Of a stretch of 64,000 bases of DNA, positions 49,476-60,315 are shown piece after piece (within the stretch, counting starts at the first letter, position 1; the number at the start of each line of letters is the position of its first letter). A program made the position numbers and the translations under genes. The notes beneath the pieces are model-generated. The model was given only the letters and a program-made list of their open reading frames with translations, ran no database searches and was not told where the DNA came from. This DNA comes from Ligustrum vulgare (Eukaryota; Streptophyta; Magnoliopsida; Lamiales; Oleaceae): contig OY743181.1 of NCBI GenBank assembly GCA_963555705.1, forward strand, positions 31,500,513 to 31,564,512, read 5' to 3'.

Positions 49476-49687
49476 GGTGGGGGTAGAGTACGGAGTATTC
49501 TTACTCTCGAGACACCCCTCTAATTTCCTAGGATTTTCCTTAATGTTTAAATCTTGTGTGTACCTCAAAGGTTCCAGGTGGTAGATTACGGAGTATTCTT
49601 ACTCTCGAAACACACCTTTTTGAAGGTTTCTTTATTTCCTCAAAAGGTCAGAGGTGGTAGGATACGGCTACTCCGGAAACACATCTC
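49476..49687 (+). repeat. Three related hairpin-bearing repeats after LOG
   Basis: Copies at 49476-49519, 49576-49617 and 49652-49687. Each runs from a GGTGG-type start through TACGG to an ACACCTCT-type end. Copies one and two contain GAGTATTCTTACTC, a 5-bp stem with a 4-base loop, and the outer GGTG/CACC ends can pair. Possible roles are 3'-end formation, RNA stability or a viral 3' structure. Confidence 0.7.
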
Positions 49688-49790
49688 TCAATTTGAGGAA
49701 TTTCCCATGTTGCTTTCTTTTGCTTTTGCGTGTTTTCATGTATTTCCTTTCTAGGGTGACTCTTGTGTGTTCTCCTTATGAGAAAATAAT

Positions 49791-51353
49791 AATATCTCTG
49801 TTATCATCTACTAAATCTCGTTTGTGATGTAAATGAACTTGTATGTCTAACTTCAATTCTCTTAGTGATTGCATACCATACTATGCTCTTAACTCCAAAC
49901 GATAAAATTCTAGGCAGAGTTTTCCTTTGAAATTTGGACTTATCCAAATCGTAAGCATACTTCATAACTCACAATAATAACTAATTGTACATTTGATCAC
50001 AATTTCATCAAACTTCAATATCATCATAAATATTCCAGAAAATCAATTCATAATTCCTCAACATAGAAATTTCAAATCATAATTTCTAATATCACCATAT
50101 CAAGTCCTTATTTCTCAATAATTAAGAGCCTAAACTTTAAATCTCCAACTTCATAATTCTTCTCATAAAAATCTCAATAAAATCATATCACTTATAATCT
50201 CAACATCTCATCATAACTTCATAAAACTGACTTTCTATTTCTCGTTTAATCTAAACGATGAATAATTCGAAAATATTATCTAGTCCTTTCTGTTGACTTC
50301 TCATACTTAGTGCCATGTCTAAAATCAATTATGCAAAGTCCATTTAGGGCTCATCATTTCTAAACTTGACGACAAAGATTATTTTGAAAATCATTGGTAA
50401 ATCATATTTTTTTTTTTTTTTTTCAAAATTGAAACTTGAAGAGTGGTACCAATAAGCATCCACAGTTTTTCCTTGCTTTTAAGCAAAGGTAGTGATAAAG
50501 GGATAAATTATTGAACCGAAAATTGAAACTTGAAGAGGAAGTACTAATAACCATCCACAGTTTTTCCCTTGTTTTTACACAAAGGTAGTGATAAAGGGAT
50601 AAATTATTGTACAATTCATTATCAATTTTGTTTGTTTAATATATTATTCCATATATTTTAGGCCAAAGTTACAACCCAACTTAATTTCTAATTGAGTCAA
50701 TCTTACTAAGCTTAATATGAACCAAAATTCATATCAATATCCTCTATGTCTCATGATTCTACATTAAAATGAATAAATTAAAATTTAGGCTTCTATCAAT
50801 TCATATCATACTCAACATGTATATTTCACTTAAAGATTCATAACATATGAATATTTCATACTTAACATGTCTTAATAAAATCGTAAATGACTTGCAAAGC
50901 ATATAACATACCTGGGTTCGAGGAGTCAATACGTGGAGAGTGACATAGTAGAGTGATGAGTTAAAATATTTTTAAAAAAAAAAATTATTATTAATCATTT
51001 CGCATCTTTACATAAGATTGGGCCTAATTAACCCAAATAAAAATTTATCGTCAAATCTTATTTTCCTTTAGTCCCCGAACTTCTAGAAATTTATCAAAGA
51101 CATCAATATAAACATCATATCACTAACTAATTATATTCCATAAAATTTTCAGGACATTACAAACTCCCTTGCTTAAAATGAATTTTGTCCTTGAAATTCG
51201 CACATCAAATTTCATCATACTTTTCAAAATCATAACCATACTTGACATGTGAAAATTCAAATTTTTTTTTTTTTTTTAAATGAATAGTGATTTCGTTCAC
51301 TGTTCATCATGAATAGCACGTCGTTTTACTGTTCACGTGAATAGTGTGTGTGT

Positions 51354-51387
<34 letters not shown>

Positions 51388-51429
51388 AATAAAATTTCAA
51401 AAATCTACAGAATCGTTTTTAAAACTCTT
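49791..51429 (-). other. Decayed 5' internal region of the cassette-bearing retrotransposon
   Basis: Matches, on the minus strand, the start of the Tekay-like interior at 18263-19530 (for example 50280-50350 against 18660-18720, and 49890-49935 against 19378-19425). It has T-runs at 50407, 51262 and 51357. A local duplication at 50420-50610 repeats AATTGAAACTTGAAGAG and the text around ATCCACAGTTTTTCC. No coding capacity. Confidence 0.75.
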
Positions 51430-51442
51430 GGCTCTGATACCA
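51430..51442 (-). promoter_or_regulatory. Primer-binding site for initiator-Met tRNA
   Basis: Minus strand TGGTATCAGAGCC, 2 nt inside the 5' LTR. A perfect match to the usual plant site, consistent with a recently active template. Confidence 0.93.
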
Positions 51443-51444
51443 AC

Positions 51445-53534
51445 TGTGACGGCCCGAATTCTCGACCATTCGAGTGCCACTAAAAGTGACTCATATCATA
51501 TTATCGAGACTTAAATAGTAATGTAAAATTATTCAAAAGAATAATTAGAATCCCATAATTTTATTTGTGAATAAAAATAGAACATAATTTTCTTACATAA
51601 AGTTCAACATAATTATCTCATCAATCTTAACCACTTTTGCCACTTCCATGTTGACCGCCTCGAACCTTCAATTATCTGAAAATGGTAAATATCGTGGAGT
51701 GAGATTTATAAAATCCCAGTAAGTATACCAAGCATAAATTTTCTTTTGAAAGCATATGGATCATTTTCATCATAACATAGGATAGGATCGAAATACTCAT
51801 AAACATAGGGAGACACAAGAATTTTACCGAACTTAAATGGCAAGAATTCTTATGTGTAGCGCTACTAAACTCCGGTCCCCTTAGCATAATCATAAACATA
51901 TCATATGGAACCCATAACAATCTTGTGAGATTGATTTCATAGCAATGATCCAAACATTTTCATAAAAACATAAGATATACTTACTTGTCATAAAAACATA
52001 CTTACTTTTCATAAAAACATAAGGTATACTTACTTGTCATAAAAACATACTTACTTTTCATAAAAACATAAGGTGTATTTACCTTTCATAAAAACATACT
52101 TACTTTTCATAAAAACATAAGATATACTTACTTGTCATAAAAACATACTTACTTTTCATAAAAACATAAGGTGTGTTTACCTTTCATAAAAACATACTTA
52201 CTTTTCATAAAAACATAAGATATACTTACTTGTCATAAAAACATACTTACTTTTCATAAAAACATAAGGTGTATTTACCTTTCATAAAAACATACTTACT
52301 TTTCATAAAAACATAAGATATACTTACTTGTCATAAAAACATACTTACTTTTCATAAAAACATAAGGTGTATTTACCTTTCATAAAAACATACTTACTTT
52401 TCATAAAAACATAAGATATACTTACTTGTCATAAAAACATACTTACTTTTCATAAAAACATAAGGTGTATTTACCTTTCATAAAAACATACTTACTTTTC
52501 ATAAAAACATAAGATATACTTACCTTTTAAAAGATTAAAATGAAGTGTAGTAGTAAATGGACCAAAACTTTCTTGACCACCTTGAATTTCTCTTACTTGT
52601 GGATTTTGTCAAGAGATTGGAAATAAATGTATATGTGTAGAGTTGTGTGTAAAAGAGATGGGTTTAAATAGATGTATAAAGTTGGCATATTGTAAACATA
52701 ATCATTCAATTCTATTAATTTTAACACATCCTTTTCTTAAAGTAAAGCACCATTCATATACTTTTCCATATTTATACAAATATTATGCTCTTCATGATTA
52801 CATATAATGGAGTCTTATCAACCATTCATATACTTTTCCATATTTATACAAATATTATGCTCTTCATGATTACATATAATGGAGTCTTATCAACCATTCA
52901 TATACTTTTCCATATTTATACAAATATTATGCTCTTCATGATTACATATAATGGAATCTTATCAACCATTCATATACTTTTCCATATTTATACAAATATT
53001 ATGCTCTTCATGATTACATATAATGGAGTCTATAATTCATTCATATACTTTTCCATATTTATACAAATATTATGCTCTTCATGATTACATATAATGGAGT
53101 ATATAATTCATTCATATATTTTTCCATATTTATACAAATATTATGCTCTTCATGATTACATATAATGGAGTATATAATTCATTCATATACTTTTCCATAT
53201 TTATTAAATTAAGATTCTCATAATTATTATATATAATGGAACCTCTCATGCTTGCATATATTTTCTTAATTTCAATAATAAAAATAATTTTTGTATAAAT
53301 AAATATTGGGATAACATTGAATTAAGTACTTGGACTTAATATACTTTAAATCAAGAGAATGGAGATATTTTTAGAAATTCGGAATTTAATTTAAAATCGA
53401 ATGATCTCGATTATTTCTTGACTTGGCTATACGAATACGTCGTGACGTTAACTTAATAAAAATGGGTGAAATAGTAGCGACACGATTTTCTATTAAAATA
53501 ATTATTAATCGCGTAAAAATTCTTGGTCGCTACA
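51445..53534 (-). repeat. 5' LTR of the cassette-bearing retrotransposon
   Basis: 2090 bp, the same length as 44901-46990 and almost identical, with both tandem arrays of matching unit number as far as I can align by eye. Confidence 0.95.
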
Positions 53535-54183
53535 ACTATACCCACCATTTATCACCTCCCTATCCTTAATATTCTTCTGTCTAACCCATATAATCCCTAT
53601 TATCTTGATCCCAAACCAGACTTTGACATTGCCCATTATCCAAGTCTCCATTCCTATCATAATCCCTTTTCGCGTTCCGAACTTCCTTATTTGGAAGCCC
53701 TAAGTACATCTTGCAACCCTTGAACTCATCGTTTTTTTGGCTCCTATGTTTTCCAACATCCACACACTTTTGATTTGCAAGTTTACAGATGCAGAGCACT
53801 TACGTTTCCAATTCTCATCTCTACAAGAAAAAATTATGCAAATAATGAGCCCACGAAGAATTTCAATTGTAAACAATTCGAATTAAAAGTTATGTAACAA
53901 CAGATTATGAATAATCGATGGTTGGTGGTGGCCAGAAAAAGGAGAGAAGAAGGGACTAGAGTCGGGAGGCAGAGCGAAAGAATTGGGGAAATGAAGAGAC
54001 AATCTTGTCGTGAAGATCTGTGGTGTACAAAAAATTCTTGTATTGTAGTTTTTTATTATATCAGGATTTATTTGTAAATTTATTGTAGTGTAATTATAAA
54101 AATTATATTTTAGTTGTTGTGTAGTTATAATGTGGTATAAAAACTAATTAATGTGGTGTCAATAAATTTTCCAAAGGCGAAAT

Positions 54184-54807
54184 TATAGGGTATTATTACA
54201 TGTGAAGGAGTTGGGGGTATGGAAATTTTAGAGATCTTGGGTCGGCAGATCTTGCACAGCTTTAATTGAGTGGGTAGGTGATGTTATTTCCCAAAGTGTA
54301 ATGGGAAGGGTACTTGTGTCATTAATATGTCCAACAGCTTTTTTTTTTTTTTTTAATGCAATAATGATCGGTTCAAATCACCTCAGCTTTTGACAATTTT
54401 TTAATAATATAAATACTTTTGCGAACTAAAAAAGACGGAAAATTTTTCTTCAAAAAGGGGGTCAAACAGACCCTAATATTGTACTCATAATATTACATCA
54501 AACATGATATACAATTAAATAAACTACTAAATTTACAATTTCTTTGAAATTAGTAATAGCTCAAAAAAATTATTGAAATTAACAATACTGTATTACTTAT
54601 ATATATAAATTGACTTACTATTTAAGAAGCTATTATAATTTCAATTAGTTATATTATTATTTATTAAATTTAATTAGTTATCGTGATATAATATTATTTT
54701 TCATGTACTTTAAATTTATTTTAATTATACATAAATATTAAAAAAAAATTAAATACTTATCGAAATTAATATTTTTTTGAATAACTTAAATACATCTCAC
54801 CATATAA
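54184..54807. other. AT-rich non-coding DNA
   Basis: No gene or clear element. T-run at 54338-54354. Confidence 0.5.
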
Positions 54808-54820
54808 TTAATACTTGTTG

Positions 54821-55068
54821 GCTCCCAGGGCACATCTCCAAGTGACAAAGGGGATGGGTGGTAAGTGCTCAGCGCAGCTGTGTGCTTGGTTCGATTCCCC
54901 GCAAGGTGGAATTGGCCTTGTGGCAAGCGGGAGTTATTGAGCGTTTCTCATGCTTACCATAAGCCCTTCCACCCTGGCTCCTTGAAGGCATAACCTGAAT
55001 TTACCTTCCCGAACCAATGACCTTGGGCGTGATCGGTTCGGGCCCTAAGGGTGTGGGCTACACCTTTT
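54821..55068 (+). mobile_element. tRNA-derived SINE, about 250 bp
   Basis: A perfect 13-bp duplication, TTAATACTTGTTG, flanks it (54808-54820 and 55069-55081). The body opens GCTCCCAGGG, has an A-box-like GGGTGGTAAGTGC near 54855 and a clear B box GGTTCGATTCC at 54888-54898, and ends in a T-run. These are the internal Pol III promoter boxes of tRNA-derived SINEs. It ends about 110 bp before the ERCC1 start codon. Confidence 0.93.
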
Positions 55069-55191
55069 TTAATACTTGTTGAATTTAAAGCATTATTATC
55101 GTATTGTCGGATCCCACCGCGATAAAGCTTAATACCTATTTATTCAAATAAATTCTTTGAACAGAGACTCAGAAAAAAGTAAACGGCGAAA

Positions 55192-58100
55192 ATGGAAGAT
55201 GGAGATGATAATCAAAAGCAGAAGGATTCATCGTTTGTCATACAAATTCCAACTTACGAACAAGTGATTGAGAGCTCTCAATCCAAAACGATGCCGTCGT
55301 CTCTGTTTAACCATTCAACGTCGTTTTCTCAGGCTTTCAATTTTATTAAAAATTCCGATTTCTACGCACCTCCTCTTCCTGTGCCGCCGCCCGACGCTTC
55401 ACCTTCCAACAATCCCCCTCCGAGGTGGTGTCTCTATCGCTATATCTTTTTCTTATATTTGAACTTAGTTATGGAATTAGAGATATAATTGTTATGGCTC
55501 AGGCAAATTGGTCCATCGGAAGTTCCTGCTTCCTCAGCTTCGGCATCTGGCGTGAACCGGAATGCCATTCTTGTAAGCCATAGACAGGTGAGTTGGTATT
55601 GTTTATGGCAATGCTTGTGTACAGTTTGGGGTTTGAATACTTGAATTTTGATGCCCTAGACTGTAAAGAATTGGAATTACTAGAATAGCAAATTTAAATG
55701 GACCTCTCAATTGACTGAATAACTGAAACACTCGGAGCTCCAGTTCAATGAATTGCTTCCTGATGCTACCAGTGATCTGTGTGATATTTGTTACATTTTA
55801 AGTGAAAAAATACGATAGCAAGTTGAGATTTCATAGGAATCATTATCTTTCTAGTTAAGTGGAAGAAGAAAAAAGAAAAAGGTCTTCATCTCGTCCCATT
55901 CCTGCTTGACCTCGCACTTGAGGAAATCAAAGTTGAAAGCATGTGACCTTTTTTTCCTTTTATCTCAAATGCAAAAGGAGGTATATATAGTTCCACTTCT
56001 TGAATTGAATTTGGCACAAATACTGAACATCGACGGAGAGAAACTATGAGAAAAAAAATGATTAAGCTGCTAAACTGGCAGTCTAGCATTGATACCTTAA
56101 ATTCTTGATGTAAGATGGCTTAGTTTGATTAGGATACGTTTTTAGTTTTAATATGTTGTTTAACTAGCCTGACAAAATGTAACTGACAAAGTGGGCAGAA
56201 GATATATAAACTTCAACTGCATGTGGTTACTACATCAACCTGTACTAGTGTGACCACTTTTTTCCAGTATAAGAGTGACTCATTACAATTGTTCTGGTTA
56301 GACTTTGATGTTCAATCAGGGCAAAGTTTTGAGTAACAGACTTTTCATTTAAAAATCTGTAACATGTTCATCAAAATCAGTTGATGCTAGTATCTTGTCC
56401 TGAGTATAGCATTCATTTTGGCCTTTGATGTACTTCTGAATTGGATCTCCAAAATTGTAAACTTTGGCTCTTTAATTGCCATTTTAACGTTAGTGCATCG
56501 TTGTTTTTTTTCTAGGTAAAATATGTGGTTCAAAATTGGAGAGAAAAAATGTGTGGTTAAAAAGTGATTTGGTAAATTCTGTAGATTAAAAATTAGTTTA
56601 TAAACCAATTTTTTTAGTTGCCGAGCACACTGTGAGTCTTTTTAACCAAAAATTTTTAGATGCTGTAGTATTTGCTTAGGAGATGATTTTTTTTTTTTTT
56701 TTTAATTTGCTTAGGAGCTGATTTGATTGATGTTACTAAGCTCCTATTTGAAACCCGTTAAAAATTTAACACATCTTTCTCTCTCCTTGTCAACGACACA
56801 TTTATCAATAAAATAATATTACACATAAACCCAAAAAAGATTCCTTTTTAACCGCATATTCTCCAAAAAATCACTATTCAAAAAACTATTTCAAATAAAC
56901 TCTTTAAAATGAAAACCAAACCGGGGCTAACTTTAAGTTAATTTTTGCACCAAATGTTGTCTAGGTTGCAAAACAGTGTAAGACACGTTTTGGTGGTTGC
57001 TTTTTTCATCCTCACAGCAGCAACATCTACAAAAAAACTGGACTGTGCTTATTTGGAGAAAGAAAAAAATGATTTTTGTTCCAAAAGTTTTGAAAAGGGG
57101 AAAAAATAAATATATAAAAATTATCAAACAATCCCAAGGTACCCTTTATCTTTGTATTGATAAGGGATACCTTGAGTCTTAATGGGCAATAGGTGGTGAT
57201 GAAACTGAGTGATAGGGACATGAGTAAAATAGTTGATGGGTAGCTTTCCCTCCCTCCTAAATTGGCCAACGTTCTGTCCAGTCTTTCCTTGGGGGATTTC
57301 TCAATATAAAGAGGATATGTATACATTCCATGCTTAAGTGCCTATTCTCTTCCCCTTCATGACAAGAGAACCATGTCCCCATCATAGAAGTGGTGGAATA
57401 CCCCCCGATTCCCATACATGCAAAGACACTAAAGAATGGGAAACAAAGGCACTTAGCCTAGTAGTACAAACTACGAATAAAGGCAAACCGAGACACTACA
57501 ATTTGGCACTGACCTCTTTAATCGCTTTTGGCCAGTATTTCAACAGCACTGCAGTGTTTTCTCTTCTTGAAATAAAAGGCTTAATCAACTCTTAAGTCTC
57601 TAGTCAATGGAGATGACAATATGTCAGCAACTTTTATATTGATATAAGCTCACCTCACTAAGAACTTTCTCAAAATAAAGACAGATAGAAATAGCAGCCG
57701 AATTATATAGGAATATCACTGACAGACTTATCAAAGCAGAGGTTATATAAAAAATGTGGAAAGCTTTCTGTTCGTGGAAAGAAAATATCTCTTTTAGATA
57801 ATATGATGGTATCATGGGGGACATAGCCATTGATTGAAAATGGTATCAGCCATAAATGCTTGATTTCATTTAAGCAAAATCGCCATCACCTGAAGTTTGA
57901 TAAAATTCCAAAGCAAGGCACAAGTCCATAATAAGTACTGCACCATCCAAATAGACCTAGATGGCTATTCATAAGTAAGATGAATACAGAAGGTATATTC
58001 AGGTTCAAATGTATTTTTGGTACATTGAAAGTACATAGAATATATTTATTCAAATATCTTTTCAACCATCCAAAATGTTGGTGCATAGTTTTGAGGAAAG

Positions 58101-60270
58101 AGAGGTTTTTAAGCAAAACAACGTTTTTTTTGGGGAAATATCTTTTAAATGAATTTTAGAACCACGTTTCACAAAAAAAAAAATAATAATAATAATAAAA
58201 TAAAATAAAATAAAATAAAAAAATAAATAAAATAAAGTTTCTACATAGAAACTTCAGGTGCTGGAGTATTTGTTCAAATATTGTGGAGGACATGCAGGCT
58301 GGATTTATCATCCAATAGTTGGATTTATCATCCAATAGTGCGAGCTTGTCTAAATGACTTTAATATATTATTATTATTTTATTTTTATTTTCATGCAGAA
58401 GGGAAACCCTTTGCTAAAGCATATAAGGAATGTGAGATGGGCTTTTGCTGATGTTATTTGTGACTATTTGTTGGGCCAGAGTGCATGCGCTCTTTATTTG
58501 AGGTTTGGACTTTTACTTATTTCGTTTTATTGAACAATCAAATTCATAGATTAATATGTATATATATATATATATGTATATACATATGCATATACATGTA
58601 TATGTGTATATACATATATCTTGTTGAATCATCATCGTATTTACTTCTCATATTTCGTACTTCCAACTTGTTTCCATGGAGACGGCCTAACATTTCCATT
58701 TCATTAAATCTGGTCAAGAAACATGAGTCATTTCGTGACCATTAGATTCTCAATTATATCAACTCTATTTTCATTTTTTTACAAAACAATCAATGTTGGT
58801 GATAATATAATTCACATGGGTCTTTCTCAATATGTGGAGATTGAATCATGCTTTTGAGGTAAAATTTATAAAATATTTATAAACGGTCAAACTTCATTTA
58901 TAACCACACATTCCAATGGATCCACAAGTACTATCCGCTCTATAAATGACTCAATTTATCAATTTATAAATTAAATCAAGATTTTTACATGTATTCTGTA
59001 GCCTTTCTCAAACATTTCTGAAGGCCTTCCAAAAGGTTTGTGTTTCGTTCACCACAAGAATTATAATTGAAACTGAAGTTTATACCATGCTTACATACAG
59101 GTTCCTTTATTTTCATGGTGCTTTTAAAGATTGAGCTTTTAACATATGAAATCTACTTTCTGCTAAATCTTGTTACATAGAATAGAACCAAACAAGAATG
59201 AAATTGAGAAAGCAGGAAGAGGAAGAGAAATGAAGATAGAGAATTTAGAGGGAAAAAAATATAAGTTTATTCAAAATATAAAAGTCTAACTATTACTGGG
59301 TCTTTGAAGAACGGTGGTACAAATTTTTTTAACTTAGTGACCTATCAAAACTTCATGAATTTGTTTGGCCAAAGGAATATGACTTTTTCTGATATCAAAC
59401 AAGAACAAGATTGAGAAACAAAGAGGAAGAGAGAGAGAGAGAGAGAAAGAGAAGAAGAGGGGGAGGGAGAGAATAGAGAGAATTTAAAGGGAGAAAATAT
59501 GAGTTTATTGGTTGTGCATGTAAGATTCTCCAATCATCAATGTCTTGCGTTGGAACTAAATAAAGGTAGTGGGACTTCACTGGTGGTGCATGTAGGAATC
59601 TCCATTTTGGCAGAGTTCTACGTAGTATTACTTTTTGTTCAAGCATTGCTCTTGCATGATGGTGCATGTAAGATTCTCCAATCATCAATGTCTTGCGTTG
59701 GAACTAAATAAAGGTAGTGGGACTTAATTGGTGGTGCATGTAGGAATCTTCAGAGTTCTACGTCATATGATTTTTTGTCCAAGCATTGCTCTTGCATGAC
59801 ACATGAAGTTTTTAGCATGGATGTATCTAATATTAGAATTAAATTGAGTTCAATTTCAGTCTTCGGTATCATCTGCTCCATCCAGACTACCTGTATTTTC
59901 GGATAAGGGAACTGCAGAAAAACTTCAAGCTTCGTGTTGTTTTGTGTCATGTTGATGTGGTAAGTCCTTGAGAAATTGTGTTTTCTGCTTGGTTCTCTAA
60001 TGCAACCACCAAGTCATCATTGTTATTGGTACAGGAAGATGTTGTTAAGCCGTTACTTGAAGTCACAAAAACAGCTCTACTTCATGACTGCACTCTTTTA
60101 TGTGGTTGGAGGTATCTTCCTTGCATGACTAACTTTATTAGAAGATTCTAGGCCCTATGATATGTAATTTAGATGTCACAACAATCCACTTTGCCTCTAC
60201 TTATGTTTAGCATGCACATTTTTATGTGCATATGTATGTATAATTGTATATATATACATGCACACATGCT

Positions 60271-60315
<45 letters not shown>

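Larger units (their letters stand above)
47720..49790 (+). other. Inserted cassette: virus-like NABP gene plus LOG gene
   Basis: The left limit is approximate; homology to the decayed retroelement fades at about 47700-47760. The right limit lies near 49790, where text matching 19380-19530 (reverse complement) begins. The cassette contains two intact plus-strand genes, matching TATA-like motifs before each, a 41-bp tandem repeat between them and three hairpin repeats after them. Neither gene has introns. It appears to replace about 2 kb of the retroelement interior. Confidence 0.75.
44901..53534 (-). mobile_element. Complete, young, gag-pol-less LTR retrotransposon carrying a gene cassette
   Basis: Two 2090-bp LTRs in the same orientation, 5-bp duplication ACTAT on both sides (44896-44900; 53535-53539), primer-binding site and polypurine tract in place. 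The 4.45-kb interior has no readable gag, protease, RT or integrase. Its two flanks (about 49790-51444 and 46991-47700) are decayed Tekay-like internal sequence shared with the element at 15981-24888. The middle holds two intact genes on the opposite strand. On reading, I find only about seven mismatches between the LTRs, so insertion looks recent. Movement would need proteins from a related autonomous element. Confidence 0.93.
44629..54172. mobile_element. Mutator-like non-autonomous element, about 0.9 kb before the nested retrotransposon
   Basis: Left end GGTTGCTATATTGCCACCACA; right end (inward) GGAAAATTTATTGACACCACA. Similarity continues for about 45 bp inside each end (for example TTTTTATTCTACACCACA against TTTTTATACCACA). 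An 11-bp direct repeat, AAAGGCGAAAT, lies outside at 44618-44628 and 54173-54183, in the size range of Mutator target duplications. The interior outside the nested retrotransposon (44640-44900, 53540-54160) has no recognised gene. A minus-strand frame at 53581-53799 (KNDEFKGCKMYLG, Asn/Asp-rich) faintly recalls LINE ORF1 text. Confidence 0.65.
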
